A stretch of DNA of 55,433 nt, taken from Thermoanaerobaculum sp. (GTDB taxonomy: Bacteria; Acidobacteriota; Thermoanaerobaculia; Thermoanaerobaculales; Thermoanaerobaculaceae). Below are positions 38,917 through 47,889 of this stretch, piece after piece. A program made the position numbers and the translations under genes. The stretch is from positions 1-55,433 of the forward strand of contig JANXCP010000003.1 of assembly GCA_025060245.1 (NCBI GenBank). The letters are read 5' to 3'. The notes beneath the pieces are model-generated. The model was not told the DNA's origin. It ran no database searches and was given only the letters and a program-made list of their open reading frames with translations. The first letter of the stretch is position 1, and each line of letters opens with the position of its first letter.

Positions 38917-38982
38917 AAGGGAATGGTACCACCCGCACCAACGCCAAGGCAGCTGCTCCCGTAGCCCGAAGTGGAGGTGGTG

Positions 38983-39075
38983 ATGCGAGGAACAGCTGCT
39001 CAGCCTCAGGCCCCCACCCTCGACCTCTTGGCAGTGGCGCTGGCGCTTTTGCTGCTCCTCACCCTCGCCCTTTAA
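38983..39075 (+). CDS. Candidate 30-aa single-TM microprotein
   Basis: SD GGAGG at 38973-38977, 5-nt spacer, ATG; MRGTAAQPQAPTLDLLAVALALLLLLTLAL*. Below the ORF-track length cutoff. Confidence 0.4.
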   Translation: MRGTAAQPQAPTLDLLAVALALLLLLTLAL

Positions 39076-39117
39076 GGCCCGGCCAACGGAGTTAGGGTAG
39101 GATGCTCCGGGGGTGCT

Positions 39118-40224
39118 ATGGACCTGTCTCAACTGCGCGATGCCATTGCCGACGTGGACCGCGCCCTGTGCGAACTCCTGCGGCGGCGCATGGAGCTTGC
39201 CGCGCGAATTGGCGAGCTCAAGGCGCAACTGGGGGTACCCGTGGTGGTGCGGGATGTGGAGGATCGCGTCCTGAGCCGGGCGCGCCTCTATGCCGAAACC
39301 TGCGGCGTCTCCCCGGAGGTGATGGAGGCTATCTTTTCCGCCATCATCCGCGGCTCGGTGGAGCGGCAGCACCGCGTCGGGGTGGCTTTGCGCCGGGGCC
39401 GGGGGCAAAGAGTCTTGGTGGTGGGTGGTGCTGGGGCCATGGGAAACTGGTTCCGCAACTTCTTGGCCCTGGTAGGGCATCAGGTGGACGCCGTTGACCC
39501 CGCCTGGAGCCCGCTCCCACCCAGCGAGGGCACCTACGCCAGTTTGACTTGCGTTCCGTTACACGACTACGCCTACATTTTGGTGTCCGTGCCCTTGGCC
39601 CTCACCCCGGACGTGCTGCTCGATCTGGGGCGGCGCAAGCCTGCAGGTGTGGTGGTGGAAATTGCCTCCATTAAGACCCACCTGGAAGGGGCGCTGAAAG
39701 AGGCGGAGGCCCAAGGGGTACGGGTCCTCTCCTTGCACCCCATGTTCGGACCGGGAAAATCTCCATATCAGCCCCTCACCTTCGTACTCGCCAGCCGGCA
39801 GGACCCGGAGGCCGAGCAGCAGGCGCTGCTGCCCCTTCTTCGGCACCCGTACACCCACCTTGTCCCCGTCCCGTTCCCCCATCATGACCGCCTCATGGGT
39901 TGGTTGTTGGGCTTGGCCCACCTGACCGGCTTGCTCTTCGGCCGGGCCCTGGCGGCCTCCGGTTTGGCCCCTGCTCAGCTGCTGGCCTGTGCCTCCACCA
40001 CCTTCCTCAAACAGGCGGCCACAGCCGCTTCGGTGCTGTCGGAAGATCCCGACCTTTACTTGGACATTCAACGCCTCAACCCCCACCGCCGCCAGGTGTA
40101 CGAGGTCACCCGCCAAAGCTTGGAGCACTTGGTTCAGCTGGTGGAAGCTGGGGACCGAGAAGGTTTTCGCCAGCTCATGCAGGATGCCCGAGGGGCAGTA
40201 CCCGAGGTGGACCTTCGCCCATGA
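39118..40224 (+). CDS. tyrA: Bifunctional chorismate mutase / prephenate dehydrogenase
   Basis: N-terminal AroQ-type mutase (LRDAIADVDRALCELLRRRMELAARIGELKA) plus dehydrogenase (VLVVGGAGAMGNWFRNFL, LSLHPMFGPG). Confidence 0.9.
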   Translation: MDLSQLRDAIADVDRALCELLRRRMELAARIGELKAQLGVPVVVRDVEDRVLSRARLYAETCGVSPEVMEAIFSAIIRGSVERQHRVGVALRRGRGQRVLVVGGAGAMGNWFRNFLALVGHQVDAVDPAWSPLPPSEGTYASLTCVPLHDYAYILVSVPLALTPDVLLDLGRRKPAGVVVEIASIKTHLEGALKEAEAQGVRVLSLHPMFGPGKSPYQPLTFVLASRQDPEAEQQALLPLLRHPYTHLVPVPFPHHDRLMGWLLGLAHLTGLLFGRALAASGLAPAQLLACASTTFLKQAATAASVLSEDPDLYLDIQRLNPHRRQVYEVTRQSLEHLVQLVEAGDREGFRQLMQDARGAVPEVDLRP

Positions 40225-41135
40225 AGGCGCGCTTTCTCGCGGAATACGCGGGTCTTTTGGCCTTCGCCCAGCTTCTGCGGGCCTTGCCCCGGCCGTGGGC
40301 GCTGGGGGTGGGGGCAGCGGTGGGTCAATTGGGTTGGTGGCTCCGCATTCGCCGACAGGTGGTGATGGCCAACCTGTTGGTGGCCCTTCCCGGCGCCTCC
40401 CAGGCTCAGCGCCGGGCCGTTGCTGCCGCCGCGGCACGCAACTTTGGTCGCACGGTGGCCGAGTTCGTGCGCTTTGCCGGGCGCGACCGGCGGCGGGTGA
40501 AGGAGTTGGTGCAGGTGGAAGGCCTGGATGCCCTTCGCGTCGCGTTACAGAGGGGCCAGGGGGCTATGCTCGTCACCGGTCATCTGGGAGCCTGGGCGTT
40601 GTACGTCACCGCCTTGGCCGCCCACGGCATCCCCTGCACCTTGCTGGTGGGACGTCAGCACAACCCCTGGGTGGACCGATTCATCCTTGGGATCCCCGGG
40701 CGAGCGGTGCAGTTCGTTTCCAAAGGGCGTACCGCACCCCGGGAACTCATCAAAGCCCTGCAAGCAGGCCGCGCGGTGGTCATGGTGGCGGACCAAGATG
40801 CCGGGCCGCGAGGCACCTTTGCCCCGTTTTTTGGCCGCCTGGTTTCCACCTTGCCGCTTCCCGGTGCCCTCGTGGCTCGCTACCGCACCCCCCTCTTCCT
40901 CATGGTGGGATTTCGCCTAGCCGACGGTGGTCACCGCGTGCAGCTCACTGCCCTTCCCCAACCGGACGAAGGCGAAGAAGAACAGCTCCGAAGGGCGGTG
41001 GCCGGCCTGTGCAACGCTGCCCTGGAGGAGGCCATCCGGCAACACCCGGAGCAGTACTTTTGGTACCACCGCCGCTTCCGCCACTACCCCGAGCGCACCG
41101 CGCCTACGGGTGCCAGGCAATCCGGTGCGTCGTAG
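40221..41135 (+). CDS. LpxL/HtrB-family lipid A acyltransferase
   Basis: VVMANLLVALPGASQAQR, GAMLVTGHLGAWAL, VVMVADQDAGPRGTFAPFFGRLVSTLPLPGALVARY, YFWYHRRF; start refined to 40221. Confidence 0.9.
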   Translation: MKARFLAEYAGLLAFAQLLRALPRPWALGVGAAVGQLGWWLRIRRQVVMANLLVALPGASQAQRRAVAAAAARNFGRTVAEFVRFAGRDRRRVKELVQVEGLDALRVALQRGQGAMLVTGHLGAWALYVTALAAHGIPCTLLVGRQHNPWVDRFILGIPGRAVQFVSKGRTAPRELIKALQAGRAVVMVADQDAGPRGTFAPFFGRLVSTLPLPGALVARYRTPLFLMVGFRLADGGHRVQLTALPQPDEGEEEQLRRAVAGLCNAALEEAIRQHPEQYFWYHRRFRHYPERTAPTGARQSGAS

Positions 41136-41764
41136 GTGGGGTTGTTGACCTTTCGCGAGACCGGCACCGCTTCCAACCAATCATCCGGTGCAGGGCGGAG
41201 TAGGGGCAGCACGGTGCTCCCGTTCCGATTGGTTGGATCAAGCCACCGTTCCCAGGCTTCTTCGGGCAAAATGGCCGGCATGCGCTGGTGGAAGGACCCC
41301 ACAAAAGCGTTGGCGGCGGTGGTGATGATGGTAAAGCTTTCCACTGCCGGTGCCTGCGGTGGCTCCCAGCGCTCCCACAACCCGGCAAAGGCCATGGGGC
41401 CCCCACGGCGCAATTGAAAGAAAAAAGGGACCTTTACCCTACCCTCCTGCTTCCACTCGTAAAAACCGGTGGCGGGGACCAGACAACGGCGGAAGGACAA
41501 AGCCTGACGAAAGGCTGGCTTTTCCGCCAAGGTTTCCGCCCGGGCGTTGATGAGTCGCTGCCCAATCTGGGCTTTCCTAGCCCAAGAGGGGATGAGGCCC
41601 CACCGCAACCACACCAGCCGCCGCTGCCCCGACTCTACACGGATGACCCCCGCCTCTTGCGTGGGTGCCAAATTAAAGCGCGGGGAAAGGGCGGGAACCT
41701 CGTCCAAACCGAACACCTCGGCGATGACCTCGGCCGGGGTGGCTTGCACGAACCGACCGCACAT
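41084..41764 (-). CDS. SOS response-associated peptidase (SRAP/YedK/HMCES family)
   Basis: MCGRFVQ (catalytic Cys2), PRFNLAPTQ, WGLIPSWA, LINARAETLAEKPAFR, RRCLVPATGFYEW. Confidence 0.95.
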   Translation of the reverse strand: MCGRFVQATPAEVIAEVFGLDEVPALSPRFNLAPTQEAGVIRVESGQRRLVWLRWGLIPSWARKAQIGQRLINARAETLAEKPAFRQALSFRRCLVPATGFYEWKQEGRVKVPFFFQLRRGGPMAFAGLWERWEPPQAPAVESFTIITTAANAFVGSFHQRMPAILPEEAWERWLDPTNRNGSTVLPLLRPAPDDWLEAVPVSRKVNNPTYDAPDCLAPVGAVRSG

Positions 41765-42570
41765 TAGCCAGCTTCCAGAACGCACCTCGCCAGGGTTTCG
41801 GCGGTGACGATAGGCCTTTCCAGTGTGGGCAGGTGACCCGCTTGCGGAATCGTGACCAACCGCCCTTGGCGGGCTGCGGCCGCCGTCGCCTCAGCTAGTT
41901 CACGGCCGATGAGGGGATCCTCCTCACCCACCACCACCCAGGAAGGTACGCCCAAGGCCTGCCAGGTGTCCTGGTGGTCCGGGCGGTCCCGCATGGCGGC
42001 CAAATAGTCAACCAGCACCTGCGAGCTCACCAATTCGGCCATGGCCCGCACCTCCGCCAACAGGCGCGGGGCGTGCTGCCGACTCCAGGGTCCCAAAAGC
42101 CGTGCCAGGAAGGCCTCCAGGAATTCCTTTCGCCGCCCTTGGCGCAACAGGGCAATTCCCTCCTCCCGACGCTGGCGGGCTTCTGGAGCATCGGCCCTCG
42201 GGTGGGAGGCCAAGAGCACCAGACCTTTGAGGCGCTCCGGATGCTGCCGGGCTAAGGCCAGGGCCACGTAGCCGCCCATGGAGTGGCCCACCAGAACCAT
42301 CGGTTCCGCCGCAAGCCCCGCCACCAGGTCTGCCACCTCAGCCGCCACCTGCTCCAAGGAAAAACCCGAGGGCAGGGGGGGTGAGTGGCCAAAACCAGGC
42401 AGATCCACCGCCACCACCCTTCCTACCTCGGCCAGGGCCGGCATCACCGGCAAAAATATCTCTCGGCACAAAGGGAAACCGTGGAGGAGGACCACTAGCG
42501 TACCCTGCCCCGCCTCCTCCCAGGCCAAAGAGCTAGTTGGTTGCCGCCTCCTCTGCCCCTCCTCGGGCAT
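41764..42570 (-). CDS. Alpha/beta hydrolase
   Basis: VVLLHGFPLCREIF, LVGHSMGGYVALALA, IPQAGHLPTLERP; TAATG overlap with the SRAP gene. Confidence 0.92.
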   Translation of the reverse strand: MPEEGQRRRQPTSSLAWEEAGQGTLVVLLHGFPLCREIFLPVMPALAEVGRVVAVDLPGFGHSPPLPSGFSLEQVAAEVADLVAGLAAEPMVLVGHSMGGYVALALARQHPERLKGLVLLASHPRADAPEARQRREEGIALLRQGRRKEFLEAFLARLLGPWSRQHAPRLLAEVRAMAELVSSQVLVDYLAAMRDRPDHQDTWQALGVPSWVVVGEEDPLIGRELAEATAAAARQGRLVTIPQAGHLPTLERPIVTAETLARCVLEAG

Positions 42571-43327
42571 CTCCACCCCCGCTAACCCCTTTACGGGCCA
42601 TAAACAGCAAACCCACCCCCCGGCCACTGCCGTCCCATAGGCGGTCCAGAGAAAAGACCCAACACACCAACCGCACGAGCCATCGCCACCGACCCAGCCA
42701 TGCCACCCGCGAAAGCTTTCGGTCCTCCACCGCCGGCCCGGCAATCTCCAACCGTCTCCGGTTCACCCTACTGAGGAACAGGCTATCGTACAGGCGCAGC
42801 AAAGGGAAGCCGTAATCCCAGAGATGAGCGGCAAAACCCGCTTGCCTCAGCTTGTCCCGCAAATCCTGCTGGGTGTAGCGGCGGTGATGTCCTGCCCACT
42901 CGTCCCAGGCGGACCACTGGGCGGGGTCATAGGGCACCGAGCCCACCAGCACCCCGCCTGGGCGCAGGACCCGCTCCAGCTCCCGCAGGGCCTGCCGGTC
43001 GTCCTCCAGGTGCTCCAGGGTTTCCGAGGAGGAGGCGGAGGCAAAAATGGCAGGGCGGAAAGGCAGGCGTGTGGCGTCCGCTACCACGGAACAAAACCGC
43101 ACTTGCCGCAGGTTGCGCGCCACCAGGAGGGACTTCAACGAGGTGTCCACCGCCACCACGCGAAAGCCACGCCTCGCCAAGGCAGCCGCCAAGGACCCCA
43201 ACCCCGCGGCGCACTCCAGATGCCAGCCTGGCTGCGCCGAGGCTAAGAGCCCGACGAGGCGGTGGATCCGGTGCTCATGCCGGGGCCCGAAAAACTCCGC
43301 ATCCTCACCCCACTGCGCCTTGGGCAC
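42533..43327 (-). CDS. Class I SAM-dependent methyltransferase
   Basis: LECAAGLGSLAAALARRGFRVVAVDTS, SETLEHLEDDRQALRELERVLRPGGVLVGSVP; GTG start near 43327 proposed. Confidence 0.87.
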   Translation of the reverse strand: MPKAQWGEDAEFFGPRHEHRIHRLVGLLASAQPGWHLECAAGLGSLAAALARRGFRVVAVDTSLKSLLVARNLRQVRFCSVVADATRLPFRPAIFASASSSETLEHLEDDRQALRELERVLRPGGVLVGSVPYDPAQWSAWDEWAGHHRRYTQQDLRDKLRQAGFAAHLWDYGFPLLRLYDSLFLSRVNRRRLEIAGPAVEDRKLSRVAWLGRWRWLVRLVCWVFSLDRLWDGSGRGVGLLFMARKGVSGGGDARGGAEEAATN

Positions 43328-43332
43328 GGTCT

Positions 43333-44265
43333 TTACCGGTTGATAAGCCGGCGGGCCAAGGGCACCACCGGCAATGTGCGCTCCAACTTGCGCCCCGTGG
43401 CGATCAGGAAGTCGTAGAAGGGCGGCTTGGCCTCGGCATGCTTGTAGCACTCACCGCATCGGGGTAAGGTTTTCCAGTCCTGAGCTTTGAAGGCCGCCAT
43501 CATGCGGGGTAGCTGCACGCTGGCTAGGATTTCCTCCACCGTCTGGCGCTTCAGGTCGCCAATGCACTGCTGGCCGTGGGCGTCGTAACAGCAGTGGGTC
43601 ACACGGCCGTCGGCGAGGACGATGAACCACGCGAAGGGGTACCCTTGGAAGCAGCCGTAGAAGCTTTCGTGGAGTGGGGTTTCATCCGAGGTATCTAGGG
43701 GTTCACACGTTTTTTCAATCACCTTGGCCTGCGGATAGCGCTCCAGGTTGAAAAACTCCACAAAGTCCCGCACGCTCTCGTGGGCAGTTTGGGTGGTGAC
43801 CAGGCGCTGGATCTCCACGGTCATGGATGAACCCTTGGAAAGCTCCAGAAAGGTGCGGATGTTTTCCACCACTTCGTCAAAAATGCCGCCCCGGCGAATG
43901 AACGGGTACATACGCGGGTTGATGGTGTCAATGCACAGGCGGATCCGCTGCAGGGTCGTGGCCAAAAGCCTGCGTCCCATGGCCTCGTCCAGCAGCATGG
44001 CGTTGGTGGAAACAGCGCAGCCGGGAAAAAGGTCAATGGCCTCCGGCAGCCGCGGGTAAAGCAGCGGCTCCCCCATCTCGTGCAGCCACTTCACGCGAAT
44101 GCCCAGCCGGGCGAACTCCCCCGCCACCTTTTCCACCAGCCACCAGGGCATATCAGCGTCGGGGCGGCCCAGCTTGTTCATGGGGCACATGCCACAGCGC
44201 AAGTTGCAGCGGTTGGTGAGCTCCACCGCCACTTTGGCCCTACGGAGATCGAGAACTGGCACCAC
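43333..44265 (-). CDS. Radical SAM protein with SPASM-like C-terminal cysteines
   Basis: ELTNRCNLRCGMCPMNKLG (CX3CX2C); YGCFQGYPFAWFIVLADGRVTHCCYDAHGQQCIGDL...LPRCGECYKHAE. Confidence 0.92.
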   Translation of the reverse strand: MVPVLDLRRAKVAVELTNRCNLRCGMCPMNKLGRPDADMPWWLVEKVAGEFARLGIRVKWLHEMGEPLLYPRLPEAIDLFPGCAVSTNAMLLDEAMGRRLLATTLQRIRLCIDTINPRMYPFIRRGGIFDEVVENIRTFLELSKGSSMTVEIQRLVTTQTAHESVRDFVEFFNLERYPQAKVIEKTCEPLDTSDETPLHESFYGCFQGYPFAWFIVLADGRVTHCCYDAHGQQCIGDLKRQTVEEILASVQLPRMMAAFKAQDWKTLPRCGECYKHAEAKPPFYDFLIATGRKLERTLPVVPLARRLINR

Positions 44266-44435
44266 GGGGGGATCATACCAGCCCTACCCAAGCCTCCAAA
44301 GGCTCCTATCCGTCCATGGAGGCAAAACCGCTGGCGCCCCATCAGGGTTGAAAATTTTGCGGCGCCGTGTCCCGCACCGCGGCGGTGGGGGCAACGCGCT
44401 GCCTCCGTGCCCGGTTCTACGGGTGGCAAGGGACG

Positions 44436-45704
44436 CTAACGGCTCACCTTACCCTTTGCTCGCCGCAGCTCTTCCGCCATTTGCTTAATTTCCGCCAGGT
44501 CTCGCTTGAGCTCGCTCCAACCGTACCAGAGGGCGTAATCCGGATTGGCGTGAAAGGTACCCTGGAAAGCCCGCATACGATGCTCCAGGTGCATAACAAA
44601 TAGCCTTTGCTCAATGGGCGTTGGCGCGTCATGGAAGGTGAGGAGGTCGGGGAAGGGGAACGCGTAGTGCTCCGGTTTCTGCAACACACCCTCCTGGTAG
44701 AGTCGGGCTACCTCCCGGATAGCCTCCGCCAGGAGCCGATCGCTTTCCCGAATCATTTCATCGCCCCTCTTCAGATGGTCTTGGGCGAACGCCGGCGAGT
44801 GACACTGTTGGCAGACCCGCAGCATCTTCTCTCGCTCACGGGTAAAAGCCTCGTGACTGAGGCGCGCCACGTCGGCCTTTTTGACCAATTCCAGGCGAGG
44901 CGTGGGCTTCCCCTGCGGGTCCAACACGCCGAGAGCTTTGAGAATCGTCACCTGGTCCTCCGCCCACTGCTTGTCTTCCGGCAAGGGCAAACGCACGGCG
45001 AGAAATCCCCAGGCCGTACGGACCTCGTGATCGCCGTCGGGCATGTGGCAGGTTTGACAGGTGGGTGCAGCCACCGTTTCCGGCAACACCTTGGATTGTT
45101 TTAAGAGGTAGCGGACACCGTGCTTGGAAGTGGAATACATTTCCCACTGCGGGTGGTCAAACCCCATGTGGCAGGTTTGACAAGCTTGCGGTTGACGGGC
45201 CTCTTCCACCGAAAAGAGGTGGCGGGTGTGGCATGCGTCACAGGAAGCTAGGCCAAATCCAGCGCCGGACGCCTTCAGTTCCCGCAGATCAGCTTCACTC
45301 TTGAGGCCGATCTTGTGACACCCTCCGCAACCTTTCATGCCTTCCCGCAGGGCCACGGGCAGCGCGTGGGTAGTGGGCATGGCCTTCATGGCCGCCCAGG
45401 CGAGCGCGTGCTTGCCTTTCGTGAACTGGTTTACCTGCGTCTCGTGGCAGGGTGCACAGGTTTGGGGGGTGGGAATCTTGGCCTTGGCCACGTCGTCCGC
45501 ACCCTTGTGATCGCTCCCGTGGCAGGTGTCGCAGCCCACTCCAGAGCTTTGGTGCTTGGACAGTTGCCAATCGGCCACGATCCCGGGTGTCACCTGCCGG
45601 TGGCACCCCACGCAGGGTTCCTGGGGCGGGGAAGCCTCAGGCCGAGGGATAGCGTAGGCCACCAGGAGCAACCCCCAGATTACCTCTTTCACCGCTTGCC
45701 GCAT
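44436..45704 (-). CDS. Octaheme c-type cytochrome, hydroxylamine-oxidoreductase-like
   Basis: Eight CXXCH: CVGCH, CDTCH, CAPCH, CGGCH, CDACH, CQTCH, CQTCH, CQQCH; N-terminal signal; ATG 45704 with SD GGAGG. Confidence 0.88.
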   Translation of the reverse strand: MRQAVKEVIWGLLLVAYAIPRPEASPPQEPCVGCHRQVTPGIVADWQLSKHQSSGVGCDTCHGSDHKGADDVAKAKIPTPQTCAPCHETQVNQFTKGKHALAWAAMKAMPTTHALPVALREGMKGCGGCHKIGLKSEADLRELKASGAGFGLASCDACHTRHLFSVEEARQPQACQTCHMGFDHPQWEMYSTSKHGVRYLLKQSKVLPETVAAPTCQTCHMPDGDHEVRTAWGFLAVRLPLPEDKQWAEDQVTILKALGVLDPQGKPTPRLELVKKADVARLSHEAFTREREKMLRVCQQCHSPAFAQDHLKRGDEMIRESDRLLAEAIREVARLYQEGVLQKPEHYAFPFPDLLTFHDAPTPIEQRLFVMHLEHRMRAFQGTFHANPDYALWYGWSELKRDLAEIKQMAEELRRAKGKVSR

Positions 45705-45739
45705 CGTCCTCACCTCCTACGATAAAAATATTGCAACCA

Positions 45740-45768
45740 AATCTAATCCGCAATCACGTGATTGTCAA
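45740..45768 (-). promoter_or_regulatory. Near-consensus sigma70 promoter with internal 14-bp palindrome, upstream of the octaheme cytochrome
   Basis: Minus strand TTGACA - 17 nt - TAGATT; perfect palindrome CAATCACGTGATTG at 45751-45764 overlaps the -35 box and spacer. Confidence 0.65.
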
Positions 45769-45839
45769 GAGCTGCGCTCCACGCCACCAAGCTTCGGGCT
45801 GAGGTCAAAGCAAGCGCCGGGGTGGAAACCTCGGCCAAC

Positions 45840-47342
45840 CTAAGGTGCCCTCGCTCCAGCAACCAGCTGAAAGCGGCGAAGCTTGCCAGAGGCCGTGAGA
45901 GGCAGGTTTTCCACCCACTGGAACTCCCTCGGGACTTTAAAGGCGGCCAAGCGTTGCCTACAGAAGCGGTAGATCTCACTTTCTTTTAAGGTGGCACCAG
46001 GGCGCAAGACTATTAACGCCTTGAGGGTCACCACGCCAGCCCCTCGTTCCACCGGAACCACAGCCGCCTCGGCCACCGCTGGATGCTTCTTGAGCACCGT
46101 TTCCACCTCGCTGGGGAACACCGCAATACCACCCAACTTGAGCAACTCATCCCGCCGGCCGTAGTAAAAACAGAAACCCCCACGAAGGGCCACCAAATCC
46201 CCCGTGCGCAACCAACCACCCTGTAAAACTCGCGCGGTTTTTTCCTCCTGGCGCCAGTAGCCCTGCATCACGGATGGACCGCGAACCCACAACTCCCCCA
46301 CCTCTCCCTCACCTAACACCTCCCCACCCTCCCCCACCACTTGCAGCTGGAACCCGTCCAAGGGGCGACCTACGCTACCCGGGGCTACTTCACCCACGCG
46401 GTTGGAGGTGATGTGGTGCAAGGTCTCCGTCATCCCAAGGCCGTCCAACACCGGAATCCGGGCACGCCGGCTAAGGCTGCGCCACAGCTCCGGTGGCAAC
46501 TTTTCCCCGGCGCTCACGGCAGCGCGGAGTACCCTCCAGGGCACGGCGGGGTCCTGAAGGAGGGCGCGGTACAAACTCGGAACGGCCATGAACACGGTGG
46601 GCCGGTACTGCTGCATGATCTCCCGCACCGTTGCGGGGAGCAGGGGCCCTGGGTGGACCACGGCGGCGCAGCCACAAGCTGCAGGAATGTACACGGAGTT
46701 ACCCAGGCCGTAGGCGAAGAACATGCGGGACGCCGAAAAAACTCGGTCTTCGGGAGAAAGGTGCAAGACCTGCGGGCCCAACCCACCAGCGGCGGCCAAG
46801 ACGTTAGCATGGCTATGCATCGCTCCTTTCATTTGCCCTGTGGTACCGGAGGTGTAGAGCAGGAGGGCCGGAGTATCTCCGGGAAGGGGAAGTGGGGCCA
46901 CGCTCTCGGAAACATCCGCCCAATAAGGCCTCTCCCCCACCACCAATACCGGGAGGCGAATGCCCTCCGCCGCCACCAGCAGAGGCCGTGCCCCCGCGGT
47001 ATCGGCTAGGGCCAGGGCGGGTTTGGCATCCTGCAGTACCTGCCGCAACTCCAGGGGCGAAAAGGCGGGGGCCAGAGGTACAGCCACCAAACCCAAGGCG
47101 AGGCAAGCCCAAAAACTCACCACCAGCTCGGGCCGATCCCCCATCACCAACACCACGCGATCCCCCGGTGTAAGCCCTTGCCTTTGAAAAAAGGCCGCTG
47201 CACAGGTCACCGCCTCCCAAACCTGACCGTAGGTCCACATGCCGCCGGCGGTCACGAGGTAGGGCCGGGTTGCCCCTTCCCCCTCCACCACCTGCCGGAG
47301 CAGATGCCAGGCAGAGCCTTCAGGAGGCATAGGCAGGCCCAT
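45840..47342 (-). CDS. AMP-forming aryl/acyl-CoA ligase (benzoate-CoA-ligase-like)
   Basis: LLLYTSGTTGQMKGAMHSH, MFFAYGLGNSVYIPAACG, DGLGMTETLH, LRTGDLVAL, GRRDELLKLGGIAVFPSEVE, LPLTASGKLRRFQL. Start 47342 or 47330. Confidence 0.87.
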   Translation of the reverse strand: MGLPMPPEGSAWHLLRQVVEGEGATRPYLVTAGGMWTYGQVWEAVTCAAAFFQRQGLTPGDRVVLVMGDRPELVVSFWACLALGLVAVPLAPAFSPLELRQVLQDAKPALALADTAGARPLLVAAEGIRLPVLVVGERPYWADVSESVAPLPLPGDTPALLLYTSGTTGQMKGAMHSHANVLAAAGGLGPQVLHLSPEDRVFSASRMFFAYGLGNSVYIPAACGCAAVVHPGPLLPATVREIMQQYRPTVFMAVPSLYRALLQDPAVPWRVLRAAVSAGEKLPPELWRSLSRRARIPVLDGLGMTETLHHITSNRVGEVAPGSVGRPLDGFQLQVVGEGGEVLGEGEVGELWVRGPSVMQGYWRQEEKTARVLQGGWLRTGDLVALRGGFCFYYGRRDELLKLGGIAVFPSEVETVLKKHPAVAEAAVVPVERGAGVVTLKALIVLRPGATLKESEIYRFCRQRLAAFKVPREFQWVENLPLTASGKLRRFQLVAGARAP

Positions 47343-47889
47343 CCCCGTCGGCCCATCCAAGCCATAGGCGTAGAGGCAAGGCTTCCCAAACCCACAAGGC
47401 GGGGACGTTGCCAACCGGCACGCAAAATCGCCGAACCGCTACCGGGCCTTCCCAGGCCAGGTAACGGACCAGTGGAGAGGGCAGGTACTCTGGTTTAACG
47501 GGCAGCGAAAACCGCACGTGGCGGCGGACCCACCCTTCCCCAGCTATGACATTCCCCAAAGGAGTAGCGCTTTCCCTGAGGTTTTCCAGAGATTTCGGTT
47601 GCCAACGCAAGGGCGACCGGAGGAGATGCAACGTGACAGGAACTTGGTCTAACAGGTAACAGGAAACGCGCTGCCAAACAGCCTCCCCTGCTCGCGTCAC
47701 CATCTGTTGGCTCAGCAGCTGAAACTGGGGCAAACGTCCAAAGCGCCAGGCGATGAGACCAGCCAGCGAAGCGTCCTGACGCAAAAGCTCCAACCACGGT
47801 GGCTTTTCCCGAGCAACTGCCTGCTGCAGTTTCACCCCAAAATCTAGAACCTCCCAAGCTGGCATGGGATTCCGGTCAGATTTGGTCAC
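47320..47889 (-). CDS. Chorismate-lyase-like (UbiC/DUF98-type) protein, tentative
   Basis: WLELLRQDASLAGLI...PVTLHLLRSPL...LRESATPLGNVIAGEGWVRRHVRF...ALWVWEALPLRL: order of elements resembles UbiC-type folds. Confidence 0.5.
   Translation of the reverse strand: MTKSDRNPMPAWEVLDFGVKLQQAVAREKPPWLELLRQDASLAGLIAWRFGRLPQFQLLSQQMVTRAGEAVWQRVSCYLLDQVPVTLHLLRSPLRWQPKSLENLRESATPLGNVIAGEGWVRRHVRFSLPVKPEYLPSPLVRYLAWEGPVAVRRFCVPVGNVPALWVWEALPLRLWLGWADGDGPAYAS

Noticed and set aside
38863-39480. 205-aa minus-strand ORF ending ...LTELVSCAG
   Set aside because: Only its last 17 codons are real, as the N-terminus of Sec-containing selD; the upstream part is antisense to tyrA.
44292-44323. GCCTCCA...TGGAGGC inverted repeat after the octaheme gene
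   Set aside because: Long 18-nt loop and no U-tract; too weak to call a terminator or regulatory site.
44266-44435. Possible RiPP precursor upstream of the radical SAM gene
   Set aside because: No short ORF with a convincing SD, leader/core pattern or separate frame; the visible ORF simply runs into the radical SAM gene in another frame.
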